NCBI GenBank assembly: GCA_022495995.1
Contig: JAFEMH010000990.1
Coordinates: forward strand, 310,001-374,000
Length of the DNA stretch: 64,000 nt
Source: Adenophora triphylla var. japonica
Lineage: Eukaryota > Streptophyta > Magnoliopsida > Asterales > Campanulaceae
Reading direction: 5' to 3'
Positions 10,847 to 23,055 of the stretch are shown one piece after another. The notes under the pieces were generated by a model, which was given only the letters and a program-made list of their open reading frames with translations, ran no database searches and was not told the origin of the DNA. Each line of letters starts with the position of its first letter. Within the stretch, counting starts at the first letter, position 1. Both the position numbers and the translations under genes were made by a program.

Positions 10847-11545
10847 GGGCACTCAGGTTTCAATATGGTCTCCCCCATTTCATTTTGGAGACATTGCATT
10901 CTTGTTGCTACTCACATAATTAACATCATTCCTTCTAGTGCCATCATTTTCCAAATTCGCTTTGTTCTTCTCTATAGAAAATCTCCTCCTTATAGCCATT
11001 TGAAATCATTTGGTTGCTTATGCTATGCCTCTATTCATGATTCTGATAAATTTGCTCCTAGAGCTGTAAAGTCTATATTTCTAGGCTATATCAGGCCTTG
11101 TGATAAGGTCACAAATAATTCTTTACAATTTCAAGTCTTTTGTGATAGTGAGTGGGGAAGTAATCCTGATGACCGAAAGTCCATTTCTGGATTTTGTCTT
11201 TTTCTTGGTCCTGTTTTTGTTTCTTGGCATTCTAAGAAACAATCTGTTGTTTCTCGTTCTTCAGCTGAGTCATAATACAAGTCTATGGCCACTGCTTCTT
11301 GTGAAATTTCTTGGATACATGGTTTATTACAGGATCTACATGTTAAGGTCTCCTTGTCTGTTCCACTTCAATGTGATAGTTCTGCAGCAATTGCAATTGC
11401 TTCCAATTCTGTTTATCACGCTCGAACTAAGCATATCGAACTTGATTGCCATTTTGTGAGGTAAAAAGTTCTTCAAGGATTAATTGTTCCCACTTTTGTA
11501 GCTTCAAGAGCTCAGCTTGTTACCAAAACTCTTCATTGGAATTTC
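10847..11545 (+). pseudogene. pol: Copia polyprotein remnant: end of integrase fused to RNase H
   Basis: The first part reads as the integrase C-terminus of Ty1/copia elements (SPISFWRHCILVATHIINI, then SHLKSFGCLCYAS, DKFAPRA, SIFLGY). At about 11100 it jumps directly into RNase H: VFCDSEWGSNPDDRKSISGF, SWHSKKQSVVSRSSAES and ARTKHIELDCHFVR. The whole reverse transcriptase is missing, so an internal deletion has joined the two. Several stops confirm it is dead. The 5' end was cut by insertion of the Ogre-like LTR at 10846. Confidence 0.88.
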
Positions 11546-11610
11546 ATGCACAAGTTAAGGGTTTTATGTCCCTTTAACCCTTCAACTTTTGTGGTGGGGG
11601 GGGGGGGCAT

Positions 11611-11927
11611 TGAAGGTATGGATATTGTAATGTTGACAAGGATCAAGATCTACACCATTCATCAAATTGTTGTCAATCCATATCACTCAAACATGATGTT
11701 TTTACTTACAAATGGTCCTAAGTGTACATTTTGTATCAATAAGGTAGTCATGTGTAAATATGATAGTTAGGCAGTTAGATCTCTTGTTAGATAGCTCACG
11801 TGCTGAGCACAGACAATGTATATATAGGAAGCACAGACAATGTATATATAGGAAGTCTCTACTGATGTGTAATCGAAATTCAATCGATGAGCTTATTCAA
11901 TACTCTTTTCCTTCTTTGATTTCAACA
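11611..11927 (+). repeat. 3' LTR of the Copia remnant
   Basis: A purine tract (GTGGTGGGGGGGG, 11591-11607) precedes TGAAGGTATG, and the block ends TTTCAACA at 11927, giving a 317-bp TG...CA LTR. A TATA-like ATGTATATATAGG is present twice in an 18-bp duplication (11817-11852). Size and position fit an Ale-like Copia element. Confidence 0.6.
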
Positions 11928-12220
11928 GTTTCATGTGAGCGTTAACTTATTTCTTTTTTGTTCGTTCTACGTGAGTGTGAATTTTTCAAAATGGCAAAGT
12001 TCTTATAATTTTATATTTAATGAGATTCAATTATAATACTTACAACAACAATTTTACTTGCTATTCTTCTCATTCATCTCTCTCATATTTTACTTTTTAT
12101 ACTCACAACACCTTCTCCACTATTTCTACTTTTCTTTATTTTATTACTTTTTCTTGATTATTGTGTTCAAAATTTTGATTTACACGCACGTGAAACAAAT
12201 ATAAGGAATATATTTATATA

Positions 12221-12473
12221 CTCCCTCCGTCCCATTACAAACCACAAATATTTCTTTTTGGGCGTCTCATTACAAACCACAAATTCACTATTCTCTCCAC
12301 TCATTCTCTCTCCTATCATTATTTTAATACTCACAACACCATTATAATTTACTATTCCCTCCACTCATTCTCTATTCTATTTTACTTTTACACTCACAAC
12401 ATTTATATCATTATTTTTTTCCTTAATCTACGCGTGAAGAGTAATTTTCCTTTTACTAATGGGACGGAGGGAG
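12221..12473. mobile_element. Stowaway-like MITE
   Basis: The 253-bp block starts CTCCCTCCGTCCCATTA and ends GGGACGGAGGGAG, with TA on both sides. CTCCCTCCGTCC termini with TA duplications are the signature of Stowaway (Tc1/mariner-type) MITEs. The internal ACAAACCACAAAT motif occurs twice near the left end. Confidence 0.9.
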
Positions 12474-12700
12474 TATATTTTAGTATTAAAGATTTTCTTA
12501 GATTTTGTATTAGTTACTTTCCTTTCCTAACAGATATTTTGTAGTTTCTTTATTTGATATATCTAAAATAGCTTAGGGAGCACTCCTCCTAAGTATAAAT
12601 ATGTACCTTTTGTTATTAGTAAAATTGAGTTATTTATATCAATTATCTCTCTCTTTAATGTATGAATTGATTTCGTCTATCCATCTTTTATTTTATTAAC
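12474..12700 (+). repeat. Probable Copia solo-LTR fragment
   Basis: The sequence has the composition of a short Copia LTR promoter. TTTAGTATTAAAGATT leads to GGGAGCACTCCTCCTAAG, then a TATA box in AAGTATAAATATGTACC and a TTAATG/TATC-rich tail. Boundaries cannot be fixed by eye. Confidence 0.35.
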
Positions 12701-12796
12701 AAAATGAATATATAGGTGTGTGATTAACTGTGGTGTTAGTTATGTTCATGGACAAGAGAACATATTATATTATAGAGGTGGACTATAAATTATATA

Positions 12797-13056
12797 CTCC
12801 CTCCGTCCCATAAAACCTTACTCGGTTAATACGGACTCAGTTCAATCAAGTTCAACTTTGATCAAACTTTAATATCAATTTACTTATCATAATAAAAATC
12901 TAAAAATTGTTATCCATAAAATAACCAAATGATTTATCAATGACAATTATTAAAATTTCATTAGAATGAATAGATTGATATTAAAGTTTGGTCAAAGTCG
13001 GCATCGGTTGACTTGGCACTATTCAAAATGGGAAAGGTTTTCTGGGACGGAGGGAG
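12797..13056. mobile_element. Stowaway-like MITE
   Basis: It runs from CTCCCTCCGTCCCATAAA to TTCTGGGACGGAGGGAG (260 bp) and is flanked by TA. Its interior is an extended inverted repeat: GACTCAGTTCAATCAAGTTC on the left is echoed by TTGGTCAAAGTCGG on the right. The sequence is unlike the MITE at 12221. Confidence 0.9.
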
Positions 13057-13274
13057 TAAATGGTAATAGGGATGATATAGTACTCCCTAATCAGAAAATC
13101 CTAAAAATACTTGTTCCATTTAGGGTTGTGAAAAAATTTGTTAAACTGGATCGGATCGAGGATCGAACCAATAGTATTGATATGGTTTTGATTCCACATT
13201 TTTATGAAAATAATTATTTGGTCTGATCCTAATTTTGAAAAAAATATGCACGCTTCTTTACCGAAACCGAATCG

Positions 13275-14340
<1,066 letters not shown>

Positions 14341-14345
14341 ACAAT

Positions 14346-15004
14346 TGATGCTGCAGGAATTGTGCTTATCAATCTTCCTCCACGTGGCAGGACTGATCAC
14401 TTGGCTCCTTGACCTGAAAACAGAACCCACGACTAGCCGGATGTGTCTCCGGCGAAGACGCTCGGGCGTGAGAGTAAGATCACAGTTGTATATAGCTCAA
14501 AATGTATTGAATAATGAACTCAGAATACAAAATGGCAGTTACCTTTCACCGTTTGGTAGTGATGAAGTATTTATAGGCAAGAGTGATGTATTATTGGGGA
14601 GGCAGCATGTCCTCCGAGATTATAGCGGCGGTTACATGGTCATGGGCACGTGTCTATAACGGTCCCTGATTTGTAGGGATGTAGTTGTGAGCATTGATTG
14701 ACCAAATAAGCCGGCAAGTGTCAGGTCGTCACTTGCTGATTTAGGTCGAGGTCGCCACTCGTGGAATGGTCGACCTGACTGTCGGGTAGAGCATGGTTCG
14801 TACCCGAATAGTATCATGGATCCTGAGGTCGGGCTAAGTTAGGTCGGGACCTGTAAGTCGGACCATGGGCTTAGTCGACTGATGGGTGAGATGGGCCTTG
14901 GGTCTTGATCTGATTGGATTAGTTTCATTGAGAATGTGGGTGCCAACGCTATATGTGATTGGGCTTTACTCGTTTGGCCCAATTCGACACTTTTGGTATG
15001 TTCG
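14346..15004 (-). repeat. 3' LTR of the Retand-like element
   Basis: It begins TGATGCTGCAGG and ends GGTATGTTCG on the plus strand; the terminal A of the other LTR is mutated to G. It is 659 bp. A TATA box lies on the minus strand at the TATTTATAG near 14568. The polypurine tract just inside the element is the minus-strand GGGGGCC at 15005-15012. Confidence 0.92.
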
Positions 15005-15484
15005 GGCCCCCAACTTTCGAGTTGACTTCGTCGACTTGGAAGTTAAGAAGATTTCTTCGCCAAAAATTGCTTTACTCGAAGCTCGGTACTAGTCTTTGAA
15101 GCGGAGTCGACCATGATGACGTGGCAACATCTTGATCGTTGGTGACGGACGGTTGGAGATGAAGGAGCGCCGGTTTTAGTAATGATTGCGATTCGACTCT
15201 TGGAACTCCTTCTCGGAAACCGCTTTCTTTTAATTTTGGAAAATTAATTTTGATTTTCTTTTCCCCTTCCAAATTTAGGAAAATATAAATAGAGAGATCC
15301 TTCTTCGTTTAGAACTTTTACGCTCTAGAACTTCTTCTTCTCCGGCGATAATCAAGGGATTTCAAGAAGATTTAAATTCGGCTCTCGGCTCCAAAGAACG
15401 AACTTCCTTTCTTCAATCAATTGAGGTATTTCCCTTGTATTTTTGTTTTAGGACTTTAATTTCTGCTTGGTGCTTAATTCCGCC

Positions 15485-18400
15485 ATGGCTAGAACCTTTA
15501 GTAGTGAACCAGGAGCTTGGTATGGCTACTGTACTATTAATCGTAGGGCATGTAAGAATGTGAACGGCGAGTGGAGAGTGATGTCCTTGGATGAGTGTGC
15601 CTCCATTTTGACTAGTTGGGGATTGAATTACACTGAGATAGGACTACCCATTGTAGGAGAACTTGAGAATGTGATGATTGACGACTCAAATGTTGTCGCT
15701 TTTCATCTATTCCATGAATTACTTGACCATATCACATTGTTTTATGTTAGGGACGTCCAAAAGCCCTCCTTCCTTAGAAATAGAATAGGTTTTCCAGGGG
15801 AGTTTAGGTCGCCCTTAGGTAGGTCGACTGAATGTGATCATAGGATCGACTCCCTGTTTCTCCTTCTTCTTGTACGAGATATGACAACTCAAGAAGGAAA
15901 TGCCGCTTCGACCTCCTCTCGGCCCCCGAATTGTGAATGCATTTGGTTCCTCTCGTTGTACCGGGAAGAACGAGAGAGGATATATACCCAGTAGGCCTCT
16001 TCGAGGGAAGAAAATATGGAGTCCCGATACAACATGATTTATGATTTCGTGGAGTAAGTAGAGTGGATTATAGGATAACCATCCTTAGCAAGGCGGACTT
16101 TATGGCCAAGTTCCGTACTCGGCTTCACTACCGATGCCACTAGGGTGGCCTTCTTTTATGGACAGGTTTGAGGCGGGGTTGAGGTTGCCCTTAGATCCTT
16201 TCATCAACGAGTTTCGGAGTGCACGGATGCTCTTCCTCTTCACTGGGGCCAACACTTGCAGAGTACTAGTGTGCTTTGCCATGGTATGCGGTGTTTCTAG
16301 GCCATGAACCTTGCATGAGAGTCTTCAAAGAATTTTTTGCTCCAAAGCTCGACAAGGCGTATTGGGGGATTAGTACTCCTTCAAAACCCAATTCTCCAAA
16401 ATTATTCACCAACCTTCCCAACAAACATAGCAAACTGGAATTCCTATGTAGTTTTAGTTGAGAGCAGTGGGATGGGAGTTCCCCTTGCTGTGTAGTGAGT
16501 CGACACTATTGACGAGGAAAACTACTCGGGAGCCTCCATGGCACCGCACCTTGTATAGGAAGTTGTGTGCGTTGGTCGCAAAGAGGCCCATTAGCCGGGA
16601 GGTGCTCGGGCCAACCAAGTATAACTACATCCAAGCTGGGATGATGCCTGGGGATGGAGTGGTAGAACCCCTTGTTCCTGTTTTGAGAGGCCAGGTATAC
16701 CCGGACTGGGTTACTCATTCCTTGGGTAGGTTGAAGGAGAATTGTCAATTTTGCCAGAAGAATGAAAATTACTGCAAAGACCGAGGAGAGCATGTTGGTG
16801 GTAAGGATTTACTTGGCCTGCATTCATTAGCTCGTCCATTGTTAACTTGCATAAGTAGCTTATCATTGGCACATAGCGTTGTTTTTAACTGCATATACAA
16901 CTCTTAGGTCGTCCGTTGTCTGCTCGTATGTAGAACTTAGTTAGCTCGTACATAGAACTATTACGCAATGCATCTTTATTAAATTACTTGCTCGTATGTA
17001 GAGTTATTCAATTCGTACATAGAACTGCTTTGAATTGTCGAGCTAACACTTGATTCTTTTGATGTCGTGCAGTTTTAACTCCCGAACAAGAAGCAAATAT
17101 GGTGCGCATTGTTGGGGTTTCTGACAAGAGGAAAGCCAAGAGGGCTCATGGGGCTGCCAATGCTAAGGCGAGCAGGGAGAGAGAAGCTGCTGCTAGGAAT
17201 ACTTTGCTTCCGAAGGATGTTGCTGGAATGATCCCGATGGAAGAGGTTGAGCAGGAAGACCCTTTGCAAAGCGGCACCCAATCTAATGATGCCAATGAAG
17301 GAGGTGGTGATTCCCATAGGTCAGTAAGGGCAAGTTTGAGCTCCGACCCAAATCAAGACGCCAATATGGAGACCTCTGGAGCTGGGATGATGGAGGCTAG
17401 CCCTTTATTGGTCGTCAACGTTGATGAAGATGATATGGAAGAAGAGGACGATCGTCCTATAAGCTCGAAGAAAAGGTCCCGTTCTGAGAAGGGCAAGTCT
17501 GTGTCCTCGACCCAATTGCCTCCACCAGCCTTCATTCCTCCCAGTAAGGAGTCTTTGGATGAAAAGATGAAGAGGCTGAGTGATGTTCCTCCACTGGAAG
17601 GGTTTAACAGCTTGAGCCGTCGCTATCCCGACATGAGCCTGGGCCAAGTGATTGTTAGGAGGGCCATAGATGTCGATCTTCTAACCCATTTTGCTGATAA
17701 GGGGATGGCGCCTGAGGAGTTCTCGGCTCGAGCTGGACTTGCTCATTGCGAGGTAAACCTTTACTTTCATTTTCATTTTAGTCGTTTATTCTTTTACTCG
17801 TCCAACTGAAGTCTCGAGCTAACACTTCTTTGCTTTCTTTGGAATGCAGACCCGACCATGATCGAGCAGCCAAAAGCTCTTGGAGGGCCTCGATTGAAAG
17901 GGAGAGACAAGCCCTTCAGACTATTCCAAAAAGGCTAAAGAGCTTGCGGATCCGAAGGAGCCGTACAATGACTTGGACAACTCTTTTGAAGCCAATGAGG
18001 CGGTGAAGACCAGAGCTCTAGCCGACCTTGAAGCATCTGAGTCCAAGCTTAAAGAGGTTGAGGCTGAGAAAGAGGCTGAGAAGAAGGAGCTAGTAAAGAC
18101 CCAAACGGAGCTGGCCACAGTTTCCCAACTCTTGAAGGACAAGGATGATCTCATGGTTAAACTGCAAGAAGATCGTCGGCTTGAACGAGGGAAATGGCAA
18201 GAAGACCTCAAGGCCGCCATCGAGAAGACTGCCAAAGATGCCTCTCAAGGCGCAGCTGAGAAGTTCAAGGCAGGGATGAATACTACGATGCCATAGTGTC
18301 TAAGGCCCAAGATTTTCTTGAGGTCGGCAAAAGACATATGGCCCGTCGCGCGCTTGTCGATCCAACGGCCACGGTTACCATCGAGCAATTAGCTCGTTGG

Positions 18401-18660
18401 TTTACTGAGTCCCAATATGACATGACGGCTCGCAGTGGTCACTCGCTTGTTCCCTACTTAGAAAATGATCTTGCTTTCATTGCTCAAGAGGATGAGGAGG
18501 ATCACTGCGAGAAGTGGGAAGCTCCCTCGTTCTTGAAAGGAATTTTGATGTGGTTTTGGCGGAGCTTGATGATGCTTTCGAAGCCATGGAGACAATAGAT
18601 GAGCAAATTTACTCGGAGTCGGGTAAACCCTTGAGCCCTCAAAGAACAAGATCCTATGAT
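15485..18660 (+). pseudogene. Antisense extra gene (aORF) of the Retand-like element, three exons, broken
   Basis: The gene is on the strand opposite gag-pol. Exon 1 starts at the ATG at 15485 (MARTFSSEPGAWYGY). It contains GLRLPLDPFINEF near 16170, a motif of the 'putative gypsy-type transposase' domain (PF04195-like), and REPPWHRTLYRKL at 16518. Likely introns are 16801-17072 (GTAAGG...TGCAG) and 17753-17849 (GTAAAC...TGCAG). Exon 2 (17073-17752) has a basic stretch KRKAKRAHGAANAKASRERE, then an acidic stretch and a nuclear-signal-like KKRSRSEKGK. Exon 3 is a long coiled coil (about 17973-18290) with a C-terminal ETIDEQIYSESGKPL. Stops around 16000-16090, 16300-16460 and 17860 and frameshifts make this copy non-functional. 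The normal role of such proteins is unknown. Confidence 0.72.
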
Positions 18661-19102
18661 TGAAGATCAAGTTACCACCGACGACCAGACCAATGCCGAC
18701 CTGGCCTCTTAAATTATTTCAAGCATCATTGTAATGAACAAGTTCCAAACAATTTTTGCCTTTTTTGATCTAACATTATTCGAATGCCTTGGCCCAGTTT
18801 TTTGGGAGGCAAAATATTTTTGTAAATTAATTTTGTTTAAGTCTTAGCCCGTTTTGGGAGACTTAATTCTATCTTAGCTGACTTCTTTTATTGCATGTTG
18901 TATGCCTTTGATGCGAGTGTCGAGCTAGATGTAGATAGGATAAATGTGTCAACTTAAGTTTAAAGGTGACTTGATCTGTATTGACTTAGTCGACCTCAAA
19001 CTTGGTTGACATTCTTGTGAACAAGATTGCTTACGAGTAAAACCTGCTTACATAGTTGAAGCTGACCTAAGGGTCGAGCTAATTCAAACACACTGACTAA
19101 GA
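18661..19102. other. Untranslated region between antisense gene and tandem repeat
   Basis: No coding signal. The 3' end of the antisense gene and the 3' untranslated part of gag-pol converge here. AGTCGAGCT-like motifs become frequent towards the tandem array. Confidence 0.4.
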
Positions 19103-19400
19103 GTCGAGTTGTTAGAACGAAGTCGACCAAGAGTCAGACTTGTTAAATAAACAAAGCTGATTGAGAATCGAGCTTGTTAAAACGAAGCTGACTAAGGGTC
19201 GAGCTTGTTAGAACGAAGTCGACTAAGAGTCGGACTTGTTAAATAAACAAAGCTGATTGAGAATCGAGCTTGTTAAAACGAAGCTGACTAAGGGTCGAGC
19301 TTGTTAGAACGAAGTCGACTAAGAGTCGGACTTGTTAAATGAACAAAGCTGATTAAGAATCGAGCTTATTGGGACGAGGCTGACTAAGAGTCGAGCTCGT
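19103..19400. repeat. Tandem repeat, about three units of 96 bp
   Basis: GTTAGAACGAAGTCGAC recurs at 19111, 19207 and 19303 (period 96). Each unit holds two related halves of about 48 bp, built around GA(G/A)TCG(A/G)(G/A)CTTGTTA. It lies just 3' of integrase. Tat-lineage elements often carry tandem repeats here, and such arrays are thought to seed satellites. Confidence 0.88.
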
Positions 19401-19518
19401 TGGGATTGGTGTAGCGCTATGTTTGATCGAATAAACTGCTCTTTTTATTGAATTGGGAAACATGCTTACATCATCTTGAAACTGGAACTAACACAAACTT
19501 GAACTTGAAAACTGAAAG

Positions 19519-20505
19519 CTAGAAGTAATATTTGATCGTGTGAGTAGCATGCCAAGGATGTTTCAACTCGTCACCTCCGGGGTGGGCTATCATGTAAGTT
19601 CCTTCCTTGACGACTCGAGTGACTACATAGGGACCTTCCCAGTTAGGAGATAGCTTGTTCTGCTGGGTCCTTCTACCCGTTGCTTCAATCTTTCTCAACA
19701 CGTAATCTCCAACCTGGAATGACCTTGCCTTGACCTTCTTGTCGTGGTAACTCTTAGTTCGCTGTTTGTAGTTGACCATTCGGAGGTAGGCTGTTTCTCG
19801 TTTCTCGTCGATTAGATCCAGGTCGATCAATCTGTTGGTATCATTCTGCTCCTGATTGAAGAAAGTCACTCCGGGCAAGAGGGAATCTCGAGCTCAGCAG
19901 GTGCCATGGCCTCTGACCCATATGTGAGAGCGAAAGGGGTTTCCCCCGTAGGCCCCCGAGTGGTTGTACGAACTGCCCAAAGAGCAAGGGGGAGTTCGTC
20001 CAACCAATTGTTACGTCGACCTACGAGTCCTGTCTTGAGCGAAGATAGAACAAGCTTATTTGCTGCCTCAGCTTGCCCATTTCCTTGAGGATATGCGACA
20101 GAAGATTGCCAATGCTTGATTCCTACCCGATTCATCTCGCTCAAGGCTCTTGAGAACTGTAGTCCGTTGTCAGATACTATGGCTCTTGGAAAACCAAATC
20201 GGCACCAAATGAAATCATGAATGAAGTTTATAGCATTCTCCTCCGTGATGCGAGCTAATGGTTTAGCCTCAACCCATTTAGTGAAGTAATCTATAGCAAC
20301 GATCACATACTTGCAATTTCCTCGGGCGGGAGGGAAGGGTCCAATCAAGTCGACACCCCACATGTCGAATGGCCAGGCTGCATTTACTGGAGTCTGCTCG
20401 GTTGTAGGCATGTGAGGTAAGTTGGCAAACCTTTAGCATTGATCACATTGCTGAACAAAGTGTGAGTGTCAGCTCTCATATGTGGCCAGTAGTATCCCAA
20501 AGTGA
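19519..20505 (-). pseudogene. int: Integrase of the Retand-like element, frameshifted
   Basis: The catalytic core (20411-19866) shows the DDE residues: D in MWGVDLIGPF, D in IVSDNGLQF, E in YPQGNGQAEAANK. The C-terminal part (19878-19519) has HDKKVKARSFQVGDYVLRK and LSPNWEGPYVV, the usual gypsy integrase tail. The N-terminal zinc module starts at the end of the RT frame (HEVHSGICGGHRG) and crosses a frameshift near 20505. Two frame changes in under 1 kb mean the copy cannot make intact integrase. Confidence 0.93.
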
Positions 20506-23055
20506 TTAACTTGTCCGCAAGAGTCCTGGCCCCCGGTGTCCACCACAGATCCCACTGTGTACTTCATGTATCAATAGGGCGACCTCTTGAGGGTGGATGC
20601 ACTTTAGTAATGGCCGAGTATAGGATCTTCTGAACAGGTCGCCTCCTTGAATGACATATCTCGGAGCTTTCTTTTTGATAGCTCGAGCCTTCTTCTCGTC
20701 CTCTGGCAGCTCGCCACTTTGCAAGTATGCTTTCATTTCCTCGATCCAACACTTCTCCTGAGTCCAATTTCTTGAGGGATCATCTATGCACTGAATTTTT
20801 ACCCTCTCATAAGCTGGATTTTCGAGGAAGGAGATAGGCTCGCCATGTGGCTCATCTGAAGTAGCAAGTTTCGAAAGGAGATCAGCTAGCTCGTTATCTT
20901 CTCTTCCAATTCTTTGAATCTCCCAGAATTCTAAGTCTTTAATTAGCTCCTTCACCAGGTCGCAGTATTTGATGAGAGTAGAACTAAGCACTTCGTACTC
21001 ACCTCTGACCTGGTTGACTATCAATTGTGAGTCACAGTAAGCCATGATCTTAGTTGCTCCGAAGCACTTGGCGTACTCAATAGCTGCAATCAAGGCTTCA
21101 TATTCAGCTTGGTTGTTGGAAGCGTCAAATTTGAACCTTAGTGATTCCTCGTAAACAGTCCCAGACTCTGGCTCGACCAAGACAATTCCAGCTCCACTGA
21201 CATTTTTTGTTGCTGACCCATCTGAATATACCTTCCAACAATCGTCGGGTAGGTTAATAGCGACTTGTGACTCTGGCTCTTTCCCTTTGCCCTTTTCTTT
21301 TGGAGCTCGCTGCTCGTCATCCTCCTTGGTGAACGTAAGCTCGACCAAGAAGTCAGCCAGAGCTTGAGCTTTCAACGCCTTTCGAGGTCGGTATTCAATG
21401 TCAAATTCGGTGAGGGCAATTGACCAATTGAGGAGTCGACCTGAACTCTCAGGCTTGTGCAATATCTTTCTTAAAGGAGCATTGGTAAACACCACGATTG
21501 GATGAGCCAGAAAATAAGCTCGTAACTTTCTTGAAGCCACGACTAGAGCATAAGCTACCTTCTCTGCGTTGTAGTACCTGCTCTCCACATCTGACAAAGC
21601 TTTACTGATGTAGTACACTGGCTTTTGAAGCCCTTCATCCTCTCTAATCAAGACAGCTGCCACAGACTTGTCTCCCGCAGATAGATAAACAAACAATGTC
21701 TCACCAGTTGTCGGGCTACTCAAGAGAGGTGGAGTAGCGAGATAATCTTTCAATTGTTGGAACGACGAATGACATTCGGTCGTCCATTCAAAGCTTTTCG
21801 TCCCCCTCAATGCTTTGAAGAAGGGGAGAGACCTTTCTGCTGACTTTGATATGAAGCGACCAAGAGCTGCTACCCTTCCATTAAGTCGCTGCATCTCCTT
21901 GATAGTGGTGGGAGCCTTCATGTCGACTAAAGCCTTTATCTTCTCTGGATTAGCTTCTATGCCCCTCTGAGATACCATGAATCCCAAGAACTTGCCAGCT
22001 GCCACTCCAAACACACATTTACTGGGGTTGAGCTTCATGTCGTTTGCTCGTAAATTGGCGAATGTCTCTTTTAAGTCGACCACGTGACTCCCGGCCTTAG
22101 TTTTAATGACCATGTCGTCAACGTAGGCCTCCATATTTCGACCAATCTGTGAGGCAAAGACCTTGTTCACCATCCTCTGATATGTAGCTCCTGCATTCTT
22201 CAATCCAAAAGGCATCATATTATAGCAGTAGATGCCTCCAGCTGCTTGAAATGCTGTCTTCACTATGTCATCCTCGTGCATCTTTATCTGGTGGTATCCC
22301 GAGTAAGCATCCAGGAAACTGAGAGTGGAGTGCCCAGCAATAGAATCCACCAGCTTGTCGATCCTTGGAAGGGGATAACTGTCTTTTGGGCATGCAAGGT
22401 TCAAAGTGGTGAAGTCGACACACATCCGCCATTTGCCGTTTGATTTCTTCACCATGACCACGTTGGCCAGCCAGGTTGTATGAACGGCCTCTTTGATTAT
22501 ACCTGCACTCAAAAGTTTTTGTACCTCAGCTTTTATAGCTTCTTCCTTGTCGCGAGCAAAGCTTCTCAATTTCTGGGGCCTAGGCTTAATGGTCGGGTTG
22601 ACTTCGAGTCGATGAACAGCGACCTCCTCCTTGATTCCCCTCATGTCTTCTACTCTCCATGCGAAGACATCACTGCTTTCTTTGAGTAGCTTGATGATTT
22701 CTGCTCGCTCCTCAACTGATAACTGCTTTCCAATTTGAATTTTTTGGTCGGGGTAGGAAGAGTTGGTGATGATTGACTCCAGCTCATCTACAGCTTCTAA
22801 CTCAGGTCCATCTCTGAACTGCAGAGTTTCTACTATGATTTCCCTGACCTTTTGTCTTTCTTCAGCTCCCAAATGCGGAGCTTCCTCTGCTATCATATCA
22901 TCGAGCTTGTCTGCAACCTCGTTGGTAGGGGCCCCCGAGTTATTGTCTATCTGGAGGCATAGGTCACCTATGACGACTTGATCGACCATAACTACATCTG
23001 GATCGACCTCGGTGGTGTCGTGAGTGACGTGTCGACTCAAGCATGACCTCGTCAT
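20506..23055 (-). CDS. pol: Reverse transcriptase with two RNase H domains, Tat lineage
   Basis: This is an 849-codon open frame. The RT domain begins around residue 150 (ANVVMVKKSNGKWRMCVDFT), with MPFGLKNAGATYQRMV and the catalytic YVDD at about residues 311-314. The first RNase H follows (KPVYYISKALSDVESRYYNAEK; its DAS-type motif reads YLSAGDKS). A second, archaeal-type RNase H starts near residue 608: VYSDGSATKNVSGAG, NNQAEYEALIAAI, YCDSQLIVNQV, REDNELADLLSK. A second RNase H of this type is diagnostic of the Tat group. The frame is intact but is separated from protease and integrase by frameshifts; the listed ATG is internal to a polyprotein, not a true start. Confidence 0.93.
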   Translation of the reverse strand: MTRSCLSRHVTHDTTEVDPDVVMVDQVVIGDLCLQIDNNSGAPTNEVADKLDDMIAEEAPHLGAEERQKVREIIVETLQFRDGPELEAVDELESIITNSSYPDQKIQIGKQLSVEERAEIIKLLKESSDVFAWRVEDMRGIKEEVAVHRLEVNPTIKPRPQKLRSFARDKEEAIKAEVQKLLSAGIIKEAVHTTWLANVVMVKKSNGKWRMCVDFTTLNLACPKDSYPLPRIDKLVDSIAGHSTLSFLDAYSGYHQIKMHEDDIVKTAFQAAGGIYCYNMMPFGLKNAGATYQRMVNKVFASQIGRNMEAYVDDMVIKTKAGSHVVDLKETFANLRANDMKLNPSKCVFGVAAGKFLGFMVSQRGIEANPEKIKALVDMKAPTTIKEMQRLNGRVAALGRFISKSAERSLPFFKALRGTKSFEWTTECHSSFQQLKDYLATPPLLSSPTTGETLFVYLSAGDKSVAAVLIREDEGLQKPVYYISKALSDVESRYYNAEKVAYALVVASRKLRAYFLAHPIVVFTNAPLRKILHKPESSGRLLNWSIALTEFDIEYRPRKALKAQALADFLVELTFTKEDDEQRAPKEKGKGKEPESQVAINLPDDCWKVYSDGSATKNVSGAGIVLVEPESGTVYEESLRFKFDASNNQAEYEALIAAIEYAKCFGATKIMAYCDSQLIVNQVRGEYEVLSSTLIKYCDLVKELIKDLEFWEIQRIGREDNELADLLSKLATSDEPHGEPISFLENPAYERVKIQCIDDPSRNWTQEKCWIEEMKAYLQSGELPEDEKKARAIKKKAPRYVIQGGDLFRRSYTRPLLKCIHPQEVALLIHEVHSGICGGHRGPGLLRTS

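Noticed and set aside
14346..15085. Open frames in the LTRs at 14345 and 25871
   Set aside because: They occur in both LTR copies by descent and have no domain or start context.
18340..18360. GTCGCGCGC at 18346 as another dyad
   Set aside because: It lies in the antisense gene's coding sequence, without the second arm or GGCT/AGCC ends.
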